64,000 bases of DNA from Opitutales bacterium (GTDB lineage: Bacteria > Verrucomicrobiota > Verrucomicrobiia > Opitutales > UBA953), in assembly GCA_017440935.1 (NCBI GenBank), contig JAFSAO010000011.1:62001-126000 (forward strand), in the 5' to 3' direction. A program made the position numbers and the translations under genes. Of this stretch, positions 1 through 8,955 are shown in pieces. A model generated the notes under the pieces. It did not search any database. It saw nothing but the letters and a program-made list of their open reading frames with translations, and was not told where the DNA came from. Position 1 is the stretch's first letter; each line of letters starts with the position of its first letter.

Positions 1-2322
1 GATAAAAACATCTGCAATACACTGAGCATCGGCACGAAAAAGGCGCCGCGCGAAGTTTCCGCCGAAATCGGCGGTTTGCTCGACTACGTTCCCGTGGCGT
101 TCCCGTCGAAAAAAATCGGTAAAGAAAAATTCGATACACAGAAAAAAATTCCCGCTGCGATTCTGAAAATCACTGATGCGGAAAGCGAAAAATCGCGGGC
201 GAAAAAACTCGTTCTCGATCAGGCGGTGGCAGATATTTCGGACCTCGTGAAGCACCGCGGCGTTCCCGCGAGCAGTATCGCCGTGCTTGTTTTCAATAAC
301 GACGAAGCCAATCTTTACCGCAACGCGCTTGCGCGCGAAAACATTCCCGTCTCGACGACGGCGCGCGGCAACGTGCTCTGCGAGGCAATCGCGTCTGCGC
401 TCTCGGATGTTTTGCACGCGATGCTCGAACCGCAAAGCACCGGGCTTTTCCGGCGCGCGCTGCTTACACCGTTTTTTGCGGAAACGGGAAAACAAATTTT
501 GCGCGGGAACGGGATTTCCGATACTGCGGAAACTGTTCGCCAAGCCTTTGCCGATGCGCACACGCGTTGGAAAAAACACGGAGTGCTTTCCGCTTTCCGC
601 TCACTTGCGGACACGCTGGGATTTTTCCAAAATTTGGCGAAGCAAAAATCCGCTACGGCTCTCGCGACCAATGTTTTGCACCTGACGGAAATTTTGCACG
701 CAACGGAGCAAAATTCCGCGCTGTTGCCGCGCGCGCTCGTCAACGCATTTGACTCGATGATCAGCTCGGCAAATCCGAAAGACGACTCCGCCGAGCTACA
801 ACTGCGCGCCGACAGCGACAGTGCCGCTGTGCGGATTCTCACGGTTCACAAAAGCAAAGGGTTGGAATTTGAAATCGTTTTCATGTCGTCGCTTTGGTCA
901 AAAAGTCTGTATTCAAACCGGAGTGCGGGGAATTTTGCAAAGGGAAGTGATGCCGACGGAAAAACCGTTTTGTTTTTCGATTCCGGCAAGGAAAAATCCG
1001 AGGCGTTTGTCCGGGCGCGTATCGAACGAACTGCCGCCAACGACGTTTGCCTTTTTTATGTCGCGCTTACGCGGGCGCGTTCCCGCGTCGTCGTTTATCA
1101 CGTTCCGCAAAAACCTTCCGGCTCCGGCTGGAATTCGTATCAGAAATTGCTTTTGGACGCGGCTCTGGGCACGTTTGAAAAAAATCCGGAAGAGTTAGCG
1201 CATTGGCGCGTTTTGCAGGCGCGGGAACCGCTTCCCGAAGAATCTTTTCCGAAGCGCGAAACGCCGTGCGAATCTGCGAATGCGGACGATCCGCGCGTGA
1301 TTTCCGAAGAAGAAGCGGAAATGCGTTTTTCGATTGCCGAAAATGTCCGACAAAAAATCGCGCGCAACGCGGAAGGCATTTTCAGTTTTTCAAAAATCAT
1401 TCATGCGACGGAATCCGACAGCACGAGCAACTTGCGCGAGGACGACGAAACGCTGAATCCGGAAGTCGCGGACGGGAACGCGGACGTTTTGTCGCCCGAT
1501 TCCGCTGGAACGCCGGAAGCGGATTCGTTCCCGAAAAGAAGTTTTTCGGATCTTCCCGTCGGCGCCGAATTCGGCACGCTTGCACACTTTATTTTTGAAA
1601 AAACGGATTTCCGCACGCGGGAAAATCTCGGTGCGCTTGCAGACGGCACGCTCGCACATTTCCCGAATTGGCAAAAACTTTTGCCTGCGGAACAGGTCGC
1701 GCTACGCAAAAAACTCATCGACATGGTCGAAGAAAACCTCGCCCTGCGCCTGTTCCCGCAAAGCGGTTTTCGGCTCGAAATGCTCGAAAAATCCGATGCC
1801 GTGCACGAAATGGAATTTCATTTCCCTCTGAAACGTTCCCGCAATCTTTACGCCGGGCTTTTCCGGATTTTTAAAAGTTGGGGCGGAATTTACGCAAAGA
1901 CGGCAGATTACCACTGGGCGCAAAACGCGCGCGGCGGCGCGGAATCGCCGCTCAATATCGCCGGCATGATGACGGGTGTAATCGACCTCGTTTTCCGCGT
2001 CGGCGGAAAGTTTTTCATCCTGGACTGGAAAACCAATATGGTTGCCTCGACTGCCGTTCCCGCAGATTTTTGCCTGAGCGCCGATGCCGTGCGCGACGAA
2101 ATCGTCAAACACGGCTACGCTCTGCAATGGACGATTTATGCGCTCGCGCTGAGAAAATTTCTGAAAACGAGTCTTGGAGAAAGCTACGTTCACGAACGCG
2201 ATTTCGGCGGAATCGTTTATCTTTTTGTGCGCTGGTGTGCACCGTTTATTGACGCGGGAACGCTTACCGATGCCCGGTTGGACGAATTGGAAAAAGAATT
2301 AGCGGACGTTTCCGCCCGCTAA
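1..2322 (+). CDS. recB: RecB-type exonuclease V beta subunit, C-terminal part (5' end outside window)
   Basis: The reading frame is open from base 1, so the start lies upstream and 773 residues are visible. The first part carries UvrD-family helicase motifs: motif V at VRILTVHKSKGLEFE (about 835-880) and motif VI at FYVALTRARSR (about 1052-1085). The C-terminal part carries a RecB-type nuclease: GVIDLVF, then FFILDWKTN (about 2012-2040), then the QWTIYALAL helix, which together supply the Asp, Asp-x-Lys and Gln/Tyr of the RecB/AddB nuclease. The product should be the large helicase-nuclease of a RecBCD/AddAB-type break-repair complex. About twelve copies of the CGGGAAC word lie in the gene. 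AddA is the alternative; the partial sequence does not fully separate the two. Confidence 0.85.
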   Translation, partial: DKNICNTLSIGTKKAPREVSAEIGGLLDYVPVAFPSKKIGKEKFDTQKKIPAAILKITDAESEKSRAKKLVLDQAVADISDLVKHRGVPASSIAVLVFNNDEANLYRNALARENIPVSTTARGNVLCEAIASALSDVLHAMLEPQSTGLFRRALLTPFFAETGKQILRGNGISDTAETVRQAFADAHTRWKKHGVLSAFRSLADTLGFFQNLAKQKSATALATNVLHLTEILHATEQNSALLPRALVNAFDSMISSANPKDDSAELQLRADSDSAAVRILTVHKSKGLEFEIVFMSSLWSKSLYSNRSAGNFAKGSDADGKTVLFFDSGKEKSEAFVRARIERTAANDVCLFYVALTRARSRVVVYHVPQKPSGSGWNSYQKLLLDAALGTFEKNPEELAHWRVLQAREPLPEESFPKRETPCESANADDPRVISEEEAEMRFSIAENVRQKIARNAEGIFSFSKIIHATESDSTSNLREDDETLNPEVADGNADVLSPDSAGTPEADSFPKRSFSDLPVGAEFGTLAHFIFEKTDFRTRENLGALADGTLAHFPNWQKLLPAEQVALRKKLIDMVEENLALRLFPQSGFRLEMLEKSDAVHEMEFHFPLKRSRNLYAGLFRIFKSWGGIYAKTADYHWAQNARGGAESPLNIAGMMTGVIDLVFRVGGKFFILDWKTNMVASTAVPADFCLSADAVRDEIVKHGYALQWTIYALALRKFLKTSLGESYVHERDFGGIVYLFVRWCAPFIDAGTLTDARLDELEKELADVSAR

Positions 2323-2332
2323 TTCTTTTAGT

Positions 2333-2417
2333 GCCAAGCATCAGGCAATTTGTTCAAAATTTTTGCCGCCGGCAAAAATCTTAGCTCTGCGCTTGATGCC
2401 TGATATTTGATGCTTGG
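2333..2417. repeat. Nested palindromic intergenic repeat, family B copy 1
   Basis: The element begins about 11 bases after the recB stop. The outer arms CCAAGCATCA (2334-2343) and TGATGCTTGG (2408-2417) are perfectly complementary. A second nested pair is ATCAGGCA (2340-2347) and TGCCTGAT (2397-2404). A central hairpin ATTTTTGCC-gcc-GGCAAAAAT spans 2359-2379. Related elements follow hpf (17147-17250) and pyrD (57785-57870). It separates two convergent genes and may serve as a terminator, but it has no T-tract and looks like a dispersed repeat. Confidence 0.7.
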
Positions 2418-2423
2418 AACTCC

Positions 2424-4502
2424 TTAAAGAAGAATCGCCGTCGCCGCCATCGCCGCGAGTGCGCAGGCAATGGATTCGCCGCCGACTAAGCCGGAAGCGA
2501 GCGCAACCGAGTAGTTTTCTTCGCTTTTCGGGTGGAACTTATTCCACGCCCAAACCGCAATCGCCCCGATCGCGAACGATGCCGCGTTGTTGAATGCCGC
2601 CGGGAGCGTGAGCACAATCCCCATCCCCATTGCAGACGGCATATAGGCACGATATTTCGGGAAAAGTTTTTCGCAAACCGGAATCGCGATCCCGATGAGC
2701 GCGCCGAGAGACATCGCCCAGTAAACCGTCGTCGGAAGCGAAATCAGCGGATCATTCAAAAATTCGGCAACCGCTTTCCACATGCGCGCGGGCGGAGCCG
2801 GGTATTTTTCAAGAGCTTCAACGCTCGGGACGAGCAAACGCCACACGGGAACGGCAATGGTCGTTCCGATGCAGATCGCGAGCAACTGCGTCCAGAATTG
2901 GATGCGCGGTTTCAAGCCGAGAAGATTCCCGAGCTTCATGTCGGACATCAAGTCGCCCGATGCGCCGCCGGCAGCCGCCGTAACGCCCCCGGTGATAAGG
3001 TTCGTGCTGACGTTCCCGCGTGCGCCCGGCATCACGGAATAGATGAGCTGGGAAATTTTCCCCATCGCGCCGATCGGATTCGTGTCGGCTTCCCCGCAGG
3101 AACGTGCGCAAATCAGACCGAATGCCCCGGCGAGGAAAATCGCGAGCACGCCGAGATACCACGCCGTGTTAAACGCAAAGTGAAGCGTAACAATCAAGCC
3201 GATGGCAGACGGAATCACGCCGATAACAAACCATTTCATCGGAACTTCCACGTCGGCAACGGGATCGTCCGCATCGTCGGTTTTCGCCGCGCCTTTTTTC
3301 GGGAAAATGCCCGAGAAGGCGCGTCCGATCGTGCGCCATTGGAACGCGAGCGCCGTGAAGCTCGACATCACCATGATTGCCGTTCCCATCCAGAGCGACC
3401 AGTAAACGACGCGGAAGCCCGTGAAGTTCCCCTGAGCGTCAACGGAGGCTTCGATGTTGCGGAAAATATCGGACCCGACGTGCAAAATATCTTGCGAAAT
3501 CAGCCACGGAGCCACCCACCAGTCGAGCACAATCGCGGTGAAGAACATCGTCAGCGAAACGCGCAAACCGCAGAGCATACCGGCGCCGATGAGGAGCACG
3601 GACGCGTCGAGCGAAACGCCCGGAAGGTTCGCGTCTTCGGGAACGACGGCTTTCACGCCTTTGTCGGAAACGACCGTCGAGCCTTGAATCCCGCCCCAAA
3701 GCTTGAGCGGATTGAGAAAATCGGGAAGCCCGATAGCATCGGGAACAAACGCAAAACGCGTGCAGAAATCAGCGAGTTTCGCTTTGCCGATTTCGGCAAA
3801 TGCGCTCGCCAGCGTCGGGAGCTGCTTGATGATGCCGAGCACGGCGGCGAGTCCGAGCGAAATGAGCAAAGTGCGCACCTTGTTTTTCGTAACCGCGTTC
3901 CCGCTCGTCGCATAAAGCGATTTCAGCGTTTCCGCAGAAGCGATGGCACTCGGGAAGCGAAGGCGTTCCTGATTGATGAGTGCGCGCTTCATCGGAATCG
4001 CGATGCAGGTTCCGAGCAAAGCGGAGAAAAACAGCGTCGGCACCATTTTATACCACGGCGCGGGAACGCTCTGCAAAAGCATGAGCGCCCCGAAAGCGGA
4101 AACGACGGTGTGCGTCGTCGTCATTCCCGTTACGGAAGCGACGGAAGATGTTGCCGCGTTTTCCAAAACTCCCATCGGCTTGATGCGACCGCCGGAAATC
4201 GAGCGCATGAAATTAAATACGACGAAGGAGAGAATCACGGCAACCAGCGCGATCCCGAAGCCCCAGCCGATTTTCAGCGAAGTATACATGCTCGATGCGC
4301 ACGCGAGAATCCCGATCAAACCGCCGAAAATCGCGCCGCGCACCGTCAGCTGCGGTTCCTTGTCCGCGCGGTAGATGTGCTTGCGCCAATAGGCGTCGCG
4401 TTGCTCCGGCGGAATTTTGTCCAAGGCGAAAACGGAGGTATCGACTTCCGGTTCGGAAGCCATAACCGCGTCTGCCGTCGAGGTGTTGTTCGATGTAGCC
4501 AT
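2424..4502 (-). CDS. OPT-family oligopeptide transporter
   Basis: This 692-residue polytopic membrane protein belongs to the OPT/YSL family, proton-coupled importers of small peptides or metal chelates. After a polar N-terminus of about 50 residues comes LTVRGAIFGGLIGILAC, then SGGRIKPMGVLENAATSSVASVTGMTTTHT and RFPSAIASAETLKSLY, all typical of bacterial OPT proteins; more than a dozen hydrophobic segments follow. The length fits the bacterial family. It is a single gene, divergent from the MFS gene at 4622, with a long palindrome in the shared upstream region. With the POT transporter and OppB/OppC elsewhere in the window it suggests peptide use. The substrate cannot be told from sequence. 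Confidence 0.9.
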   Translation of the reverse strand: MATSNNTSTADAVMASEPEVDTSVFALDKIPPEQRDAYWRKHIYRADKEPQLTVRGAIFGGLIGILACASSMYTSLKIGWGFGIALVAVILSFVVFNFMRSISGGRIKPMGVLENAATSSVASVTGMTTTHTVVSAFGALMLLQSVPAPWYKMVPTLFFSALLGTCIAIPMKRALINQERLRFPSAIASAETLKSLYATSGNAVTKNKVRTLLISLGLAAVLGIIKQLPTLASAFAEIGKAKLADFCTRFAFVPDAIGLPDFLNPLKLWGGIQGSTVVSDKGVKAVVPEDANLPGVSLDASVLLIGAGMLCGLRVSLTMFFTAIVLDWWVAPWLISQDILHVGSDIFRNIEASVDAQGNFTGFRVVYWSLWMGTAIMVMSSFTALAFQWRTIGRAFSGIFPKKGAAKTDDADDPVADVEVPMKWFVIGVIPSAIGLIVTLHFAFNTAWYLGVLAIFLAGAFGLICARSCGEADTNPIGAMGKISQLIYSVMPGARGNVSTNLITGGVTAAAGGASGDLMSDMKLGNLLGLKPRIQFWTQLLAICIGTTIAVPVWRLLVPSVEALEKYPAPPARMWKAVAEFLNDPLISLPTTVYWAMSLGALIGIAIPVCEKLFPKYRAYMPSAMGMGIVLTLPAAFNNAASFAIGAIAVWAWNKFHPKSEENYSVALASGLVGGESIACALAAMAATAILL

Positions 4503-4540
4503 AGTAAAAGGTGTTGATTCTGCCCGTTTTCTTGTTCCCG

Positions 4541-4590
4541 CGCAAATTGAAATTTAGCGAAGCATCCGCTCCGCTAAATTTCAATTTGCG
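4541..4590. repeat. Long palindrome, copy 1 (CGCAAATTGAAATTTAGCG family)
   Basis: The arms CGCAAATTGAAATTTAGCG (4541-4559) and CGCTAAATTTCAATTTGCG (4572-4590) are perfect 19-base complements with a 12-base centre. On the left it is fused to GTTCCCG; on the right it continues as GCGGGAA. It lies between the divergent starts of the OPT and MFS genes, so it is not a terminator of either. A second full copy is at 50084-50133 and a decayed one at 25881-25923. Confidence 0.85.
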
Positions 4591-4621
4591 GGAAAAGGCG
4601 GGAACGCGGAGAATCGGGACT

Positions 4622-5917
4622 ATGCTTCCCTCTTCGCAGAAAGGTTTTTCCGGCGCGGTGCGCTGGGCGATTTACGACCTCGGGCACACGGCGTTTTCGA
4701 TGATTGTGCTCGCCGTGATGTTTCCGATTTTGTTCAACGACTATTGGAGCGCGTCGCTTCCCGAACCGAGCGAAAAAACATTTTGGTATTCGCTGACGCT
4801 TGCGGGCGCGAGCATTTTGGTCGCTTTGCTCTCGCCGTTGCTCGCCGTTGTCGCTCAATCTGGCGGACTGCGCATGAAGTTTTTCCGCATTCTCGCGGGA
4901 ACGGGCATTGCCGGCATGGCGGCGCTTGCGTTGGTCGGCGAAGGTGCGTGGCAGGCGGCGGCGCTGATTTATATTGCGGCGGCAATCGGTTTTTTCGGGG
5001 CGAATTTGTTTTATGATTCGCTTCTTCTCGATGTTGCGGCTCCGGAGAAACGGCACTTTGTAAGCGGTGTTTCATTTTCGCTCGGATACTTGGGAGGCGT
5101 GATTTTGCTTGGCGGAATTTTTGCGTGGACGCAATTTTTGAGCGAAACGGTTAGCGTCGGTTGGCTTTTTGTCTTCGGCGCGATTTGGTGGTTTGCGTTT
5201 GCGCTTCCGCTTTTGCTTCGCAGGGAAAGCGTTCCCGCGGAAAAAGCGGATGCGACGGGTGAGATTTCCCCGTTTCGGAAAAATCTCGCCGCGCTGCGCG
5301 AAACCTGCGTCGCCTTTTGGCGGGAACGCCGCGTGCGCTGGTTTATGCTTGCGTATTTTTGCTACATCGACGGCGTGCACACGATAATCACGAGCGCCGT
5401 GCGCTACGGGAACGCGCTGGGATTTTCGCAAACGGATTTGTTTCTTGCGTTGTTTATCGTTCAGATTTTCGGCGTGCCGTGCGCCATGCTTTTCGGTCAA
5501 CTCGGAAAACTTTTCGGCGCGCGAGCCGTGCTGTTTGCCGCGCTCTCGATTTATATCGGCGTTGCCGTTTACGGTGCGGTAATGCCGGCGGGAACGCTTG
5601 CGTTTTTCGGCTTCGATATTTCGCCGATGTTTATCCTCGCCGCGCTCATCGGCATGGTGCAGGGCGGCGTTCAGGCACTTTCTCGCTCGTTTTTTGCAAC
5701 GCTGATTCCGCCCGGACGCGAAATTTCGTTTTTCGGGTTTTACAGCATGATCGGGCGTTGTTCGACGATTCTCGGTCCGATTCTGCTCGCGGTTATCGCG
5801 GCGGTTTTGCCCGCCGGGGAAGACGGACTTTTCTCCACGCGCGCGGGAATCGCCTCCATCGCGCTACTTTTCGTCGCCGGCATGGTCTTGCTCGCAAAAG
5901 TCGGCAAAAAAAGCTAG
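4622..5917 (+). CDS. MFS transporter, UMF1/Atg22-like
   Basis: This 431-residue, roughly 12-helix membrane protein begins MLPSSQKGFSGAVRWAIYD. The early segment AIYDLGHTAFSMIVLAVMFPILFNDYW is typical of the UMF1 (Atg22-like) branch of the major facilitator superfamily, as is YFCYIDGVHTIITSAV in the second half. The ATG at 4622 is chosen over an in-frame start at 4511 because the extra 37 codons would translate the palindrome and resemble no protein. Related proteins are thought to export amino acids or metabolites; the substrate here is unknown. rsmA follows after 22 bases and may be co-transcribed. Confidence 0.85.
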   Translation: MLPSSQKGFSGAVRWAIYDLGHTAFSMIVLAVMFPILFNDYWSASLPEPSEKTFWYSLTLAGASILVALLSPLLAVVAQSGGLRMKFFRILAGTGIAGMAALALVGEGAWQAAALIYIAAAIGFFGANLFYDSLLLDVAAPEKRHFVSGVSFSLGYLGGVILLGGIFAWTQFLSETVSVGWLFVFGAIWWFAFALPLLLRRESVPAEKADATGEISPFRKNLAALRETCVAFWRERRVRWFMLAYFCYIDGVHTIITSAVRYGNALGFSQTDLFLALFIVQIFGVPCAMLFGQLGKLFGARAVLFAALSIYIGVAVYGAVMPAGTLAFFGFDISPMFILAALIGMVQGGVQALSRSFFATLIPPGREISFFGFYSMIGRCSTILGPILLAVIAAVLPAGEDGLFSTRAGIASIALLFVAGMVLLAKVGKKS

Positions 5918-5939
5918 ATTTTTCCTCACGCCAAAGAAA

Positions 5940-6812
5940 ATGCTGACGGGACCTTACAACTTGAACACGACGCGGGAACTGCTCGCGCTACTTTCGCATT
6001 CGCCGAAAAAGTGGCTCGGGCAAAATTTTCTCGTCGACGGCAACATTGTCCGCAAATCGCTCGAACTCGCAGACGTTCGCGCGGGCGACATCGTCGTTGA
6101 GGTCGGTCCCGGTTTGGGCACGCTCACGACAACGCTCCTGCAGGCGGGAGCAAAGGTTTTTGCCGTTGAGCGCGACGCGACGCTTGCCGCGCACCTGCGG
6201 GAACGCGTTGCACCGAATTATCCGGAGACTTTCGATTTGACCGAAGGTGACGCGATGGATTTTCCGCTCGCCGCATTTCCCGAAAAAATGTCTGCGGGAA
6301 CGCCGTTCAAAATTGTCGCCAATCTTCCTTACGCGATTTCCACGCCGTGGATGGACGCTGTTTTGGAAAACGGAAATCTTCCCGAGACGCTTGTTCTGAT
6401 GTTGCAAAAGGAAGCGGCAGACCGTTTTACCGCCGCCGCGGGAACGAAAAACTACGGAGCACTTTCGGTGATTCTCGAAGCGGCTTACGAACGTGCGCCC
6501 GGGCACAAAGTCCCCGCGCAATGTTTTTTCCCGCCGCCGAAAGTAGATTCGTATCTTTTGCATCTGCGCCGTCGTCCCGCGCCCGTGATTTTCTGCCGTG
6601 CGGCACGCAAACTTATTCGCGAAGTTTTTATTTATCGGCGCAAACAACTCGGTTCGACTCTGAAAAAAACGGCGGCGGCGCTCGACGTTCCCGCAGAAAA
6701 GATTTCTGCGTGGCTCGATTCGCTTCCGCAGTTCGGCGTCGATGCGCTCTCGCGTCCGGAGTGCGTTCCCGCCGCCGCGTGGCTCGCGCTGAACGATTAT
6801 CTTTGCGGCTGA
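5940..6812 (+). CDS. rsmA: 16S rRNA (A1518/A1519) dimethyladenosine transferase
   Basis: This SAM-dependent enzyme dimethylates two adjacent adenosines in the 3'-terminal hairpin of 16S rRNA during small-subunit assembly (KsgA/Dim1 family). Visible are KKWLGQNFLVD near residue 24, the SAM-binding VVEVGPGLGTLT, acidic AVERD, and the catalytic NLPYAIST motif IV. The C-terminal part has the KsgA helical signature, FIYRRKQLGSTLKK. At 290 residues it has the usual length. The ATG at 5940 has no strong ribosome-binding site. lgt follows after 50 bases. At least six copies of the genome word fall in the gene. Confidence 0.96.
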   Translation: MLTGPYNLNTTRELLALLSHSPKKWLGQNFLVDGNIVRKSLELADVRAGDIVVEVGPGLGTLTTTLLQAGAKVFAVERDATLAAHLRERVAPNYPETFDLTEGDAMDFPLAAFPEKMSAGTPFKIVANLPYAISTPWMDAVLENGNLPETLVLMLQKEAADRFTAAAGTKNYGALSVILEAAYERAPGHKVPAQCFFPPPKVDSYLLHLRRRPAPVIFCRAARKLIREVFIYRRKQLGSTLKKTAAALDVPAEKISAWLDSLPQFGVDALSRPECVPAAAWLALNDYLCG

Positions 6813-6862
6813 AACGTGCGTTCCCGCGACCAAAATTCACCTGTTTGACCTGATTTGATTTT

Positions 6863-7741
6863 ATGATTCCGACCACCACACCGATGCCGACTCCCGGATT
6901 TTGGGTGCACGATTTGGACCCGTTTCTTTTTCGCTTCCCCGAAGGGTGGATGCTCGAAGGCGTTCGCTGGTATGGGCTGGCGTATCTTGCGGGGTTTGTT
7001 TTCGGCGCGATTATGCTCAGCGTTTACTACAAGAAAAGCCGGTCGCCGCTGGATTCGGAGGCGCAGTCCAACTTTATGGTGGCGCTGATTGTCGGTGTTT
7101 TGCTGGGCGGGCGCCTCGGGTATGTATTTTTCTATGCGTGGGATGCGTTTGTCGCGAATCCGCTTTCGGTTTTTGAAGTTTGGAACGGAGGCATGGCGAG
7201 CCACGGCGGTATGATTGGCGCGCTGCTTGCCACTTGGATTTTTGCCCGTAAACAAAAATGCTCGTTCCTCCAACTCAGCGACATTATTGCCTCGCTCGCT
7301 CCCGTAGGAATTTTTTTCGGGCGTATTGCGAATTTTATCAACGGCGAACTTTGGGGGCGCGAAACCTCCGTTTCATGGGCTGTTATTTTCAAATACGAAA
7401 AATTTAACCCGTTTACGGGAACGCCGGAGCTTGCGTATTTGCTTCCGCGCCACCCGTCGCAACTTTACGCGGCGGCGGGCGAAGGTCTGCTCATTTTGCT
7501 TTGGACACAATTCCGCATTTGGAAAAAACAGCCGCTTCCGCACGGTCAAATTGCCGGTGAAGCCGCGTTGCTTTACGCCGTAGTGCGTATCGTCGACGAA
7601 TTTTTCCGCGAGCCCGACATCGGTGTCAGCCTCATTCTCGGTATGACGCGCGGGCAGTTTTATTCCGTGCTTCTCGCGCTTGGCGGAATCGCCTTCATTA
7701 TCGCCGCGCGCAGGAATAAAGAATCGGGAATGAGAAATTAG
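6863..7741 (+). CDS. lgt: Prolipoprotein diacylglyceryl transferase
   Basis: Lgt moves diacylglycerol from phosphatidylglycerol to the lipobox cysteine of prolipoproteins in the inner membrane. This 292-residue protein has about seven hydrophobic segments, the conserved histidine in WNGGMASHGGMIG, and the signature GRIANFINGELWGR with its essential arginine and glutamate. Near the C-terminus RIVDEFFREPD is also typical. Its substrates include the lipoproteins encoded at 18396, 19794 and 39135. The 3' end runs into a purine-rich stretch (AATGAGAAATTAGGAAG) that recurs between other genes. Confidence 0.96.
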   Translation: MIPTTTPMPTPGFWVHDLDPFLFRFPEGWMLEGVRWYGLAYLAGFVFGAIMLSVYYKKSRSPLDSEAQSNFMVALIVGVLLGGRLGYVFFYAWDAFVANPLSVFEVWNGGMASHGGMIGALLATWIFARKQKCSFLQLSDIIASLAPVGIFFGRIANFINGELWGRETSVSWAVIFKYEKFNPFTGTPELAYLLPRHPSQLYAAAGEGLLILLWTQFRIWKKQPLPHGQIAGEAALLYAVVRIVDEFFREPDIGVSLILGMTRGQFYSVLLALGGIAFIIAARRNKESGMRN

Positions 7742-7890
7742 GAAGGAAACGAGAAATTTTGCGTTCCCGCGGGAAGATTTTGGCGGGCGAAGGGCGAATT
7801 TTTCTTGCCGGATAGCGGTTTTTTAGGCGCGCCGTTGACAATCTTTCCCCGTTGATGTTTCCTTTCTGAAAAACGTTTTTTTGGAAGATT

Positions 7891-8907
7891 ATGATTAAGA
7901 AAATTCCGGGCATTTTCTCCACGGCAATCGGTATCGACTTGGGCACGGCGAACGTTCTCGTCTATGTCAAAGGTCGCGGGATCATTATGAACGAACCGAG
8001 TTTCGTTGCGATTGACAAAAAGACGGGGCGCCCGCTTGCAATCGGCTTGGAAGCTAAGAGAATGGCGGATTTGGCGCCGGATACGATCGACGTTGTGCGC
8101 CCGATGAAAAACGGCGTTATCGCGGATTTTGAAGTCAGCGAGCACATGTTGCGCTATTTCATCAAAAAGGCGGGGCAACACTCGTTTTTGACGCATCTTA
8201 CGGTCGTTATCGCGGTGCCCTACGGCATTACGCCGGTGGAAGAGCGAGCGGTGAAGGATTCTGCGTATCGCGCGGGAGCGCAACACGTTTTGACGGTGCC
8301 GGAACCGAAGGCTTCAGCGCTCGGTGCGGGGCTTCCCGTCGGCGAGGCGGAAACCTCGATGGTGGTCGATATCGGCGGCGGAACTTCGGAAATCGCGATT
8401 CTTTCTCTCGGCGGCATCGTCGCGGCGCGAAGCATTCGCGTTGGCGGGGACGAATTTGACAAGAGCATCGTCAATTACGTTAAAAACGCTTACGGACTTG
8501 TCATTGCGTCGAAAACGGCGGAGCGCATCAAGGTGGAAATCGGCTCGGCGTATCCGCTTGATCAGGAACTTTCCCTCGAAATTAAGGGGCGCGATTCTAT
8601 TTCCGGCTTGCCGAAGGCGCAGACGATTAATTCGGTCGAAATTCGCGAGGCGTTGAAACACAATTTCGACGAAATTATCGAAGGCATTTCCAAAACGCTC
8701 GAAGTTTGCCCGCCGGAATCCGCCGGGCAGTTGCTCGACCGCGGCGCGGCGCTCGCGGGCGGCGGCGCGCTGATTCGCGGCTTGGATCGCCTTTTGAGCG
8801 ACAGAATGGGAATCCCGTTCTTCGTTGCCGAGGACCCGCTTCGTTGCGTCGTCAACGGCACGGGAGCGATTATCGAAAAGGGAGGCAAAGCGTCTTTGCT
8901 TTGCTGA
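7891..8907 (+). CDS. mreB: Rod-shape-determining actin homologue MreB
   Basis: MreB forms membrane-associated ATP-dependent filaments that steer lateral wall synthesis. Visible are phosphate-1 GIDLGTANVLVYVKG near residue 13, phosphate-2 VVDIGGGTSEIAIL, and the adenosine motif LAGGGALIRGLD near the C-terminus. At 338 residues it is of standard length. It opens a cell-shape cluster with mreC, mreD-like and mrdA on the same strand. The gene contains no exact GTTCCCG word, only GGGAGCG variants, unlike nearly all its neighbours; strong protein conservation may exclude the word. The 150-base upstream region, with two copies at 7761-7777, probably holds the cluster promoter. Confidence 0.97.
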   Translation: MIKKIPGIFSTAIGIDLGTANVLVYVKGRGIIMNEPSFVAIDKKTGRPLAIGLEAKRMADLAPDTIDVVRPMKNGVIADFEVSEHMLRYFIKKAGQHSFLTHLTVVIAVPYGITPVEERAVKDSAYRAGAQHVLTVPEPKASALGAGLPVGEAETSMVVDIGGGTSEIAILSLGGIVAARSIRVGGDEFDKSIVNYVKNAYGLVIASKTAERIKVEIGSAYPLDQELSLEIKGRDSISGLPKAQTINSVEIREALKHNFDEIIEGISKTLEVCPPESAGQLLDRGAALAGGGALIRGLDRLLSDRMGIPFFVAEDPLRCVVNGTGAIIEKGGKASLLC

Positions 8908-8955
8908 TGCCGGACCGTTTTTCGGGCGTTCCCGCCGGAAGTGCTTCGATAAAAA

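Noticed and set aside
2532-4517. A 661-codon plus-strand open frame opposite the OPT transporter gene
   Set aside because: Its translation is rich in Arg, His and Asn with no domain, while the minus strand gives a clear OPT protein. It is a shadow of GC-rich codons lacking stops on the opposite strand.
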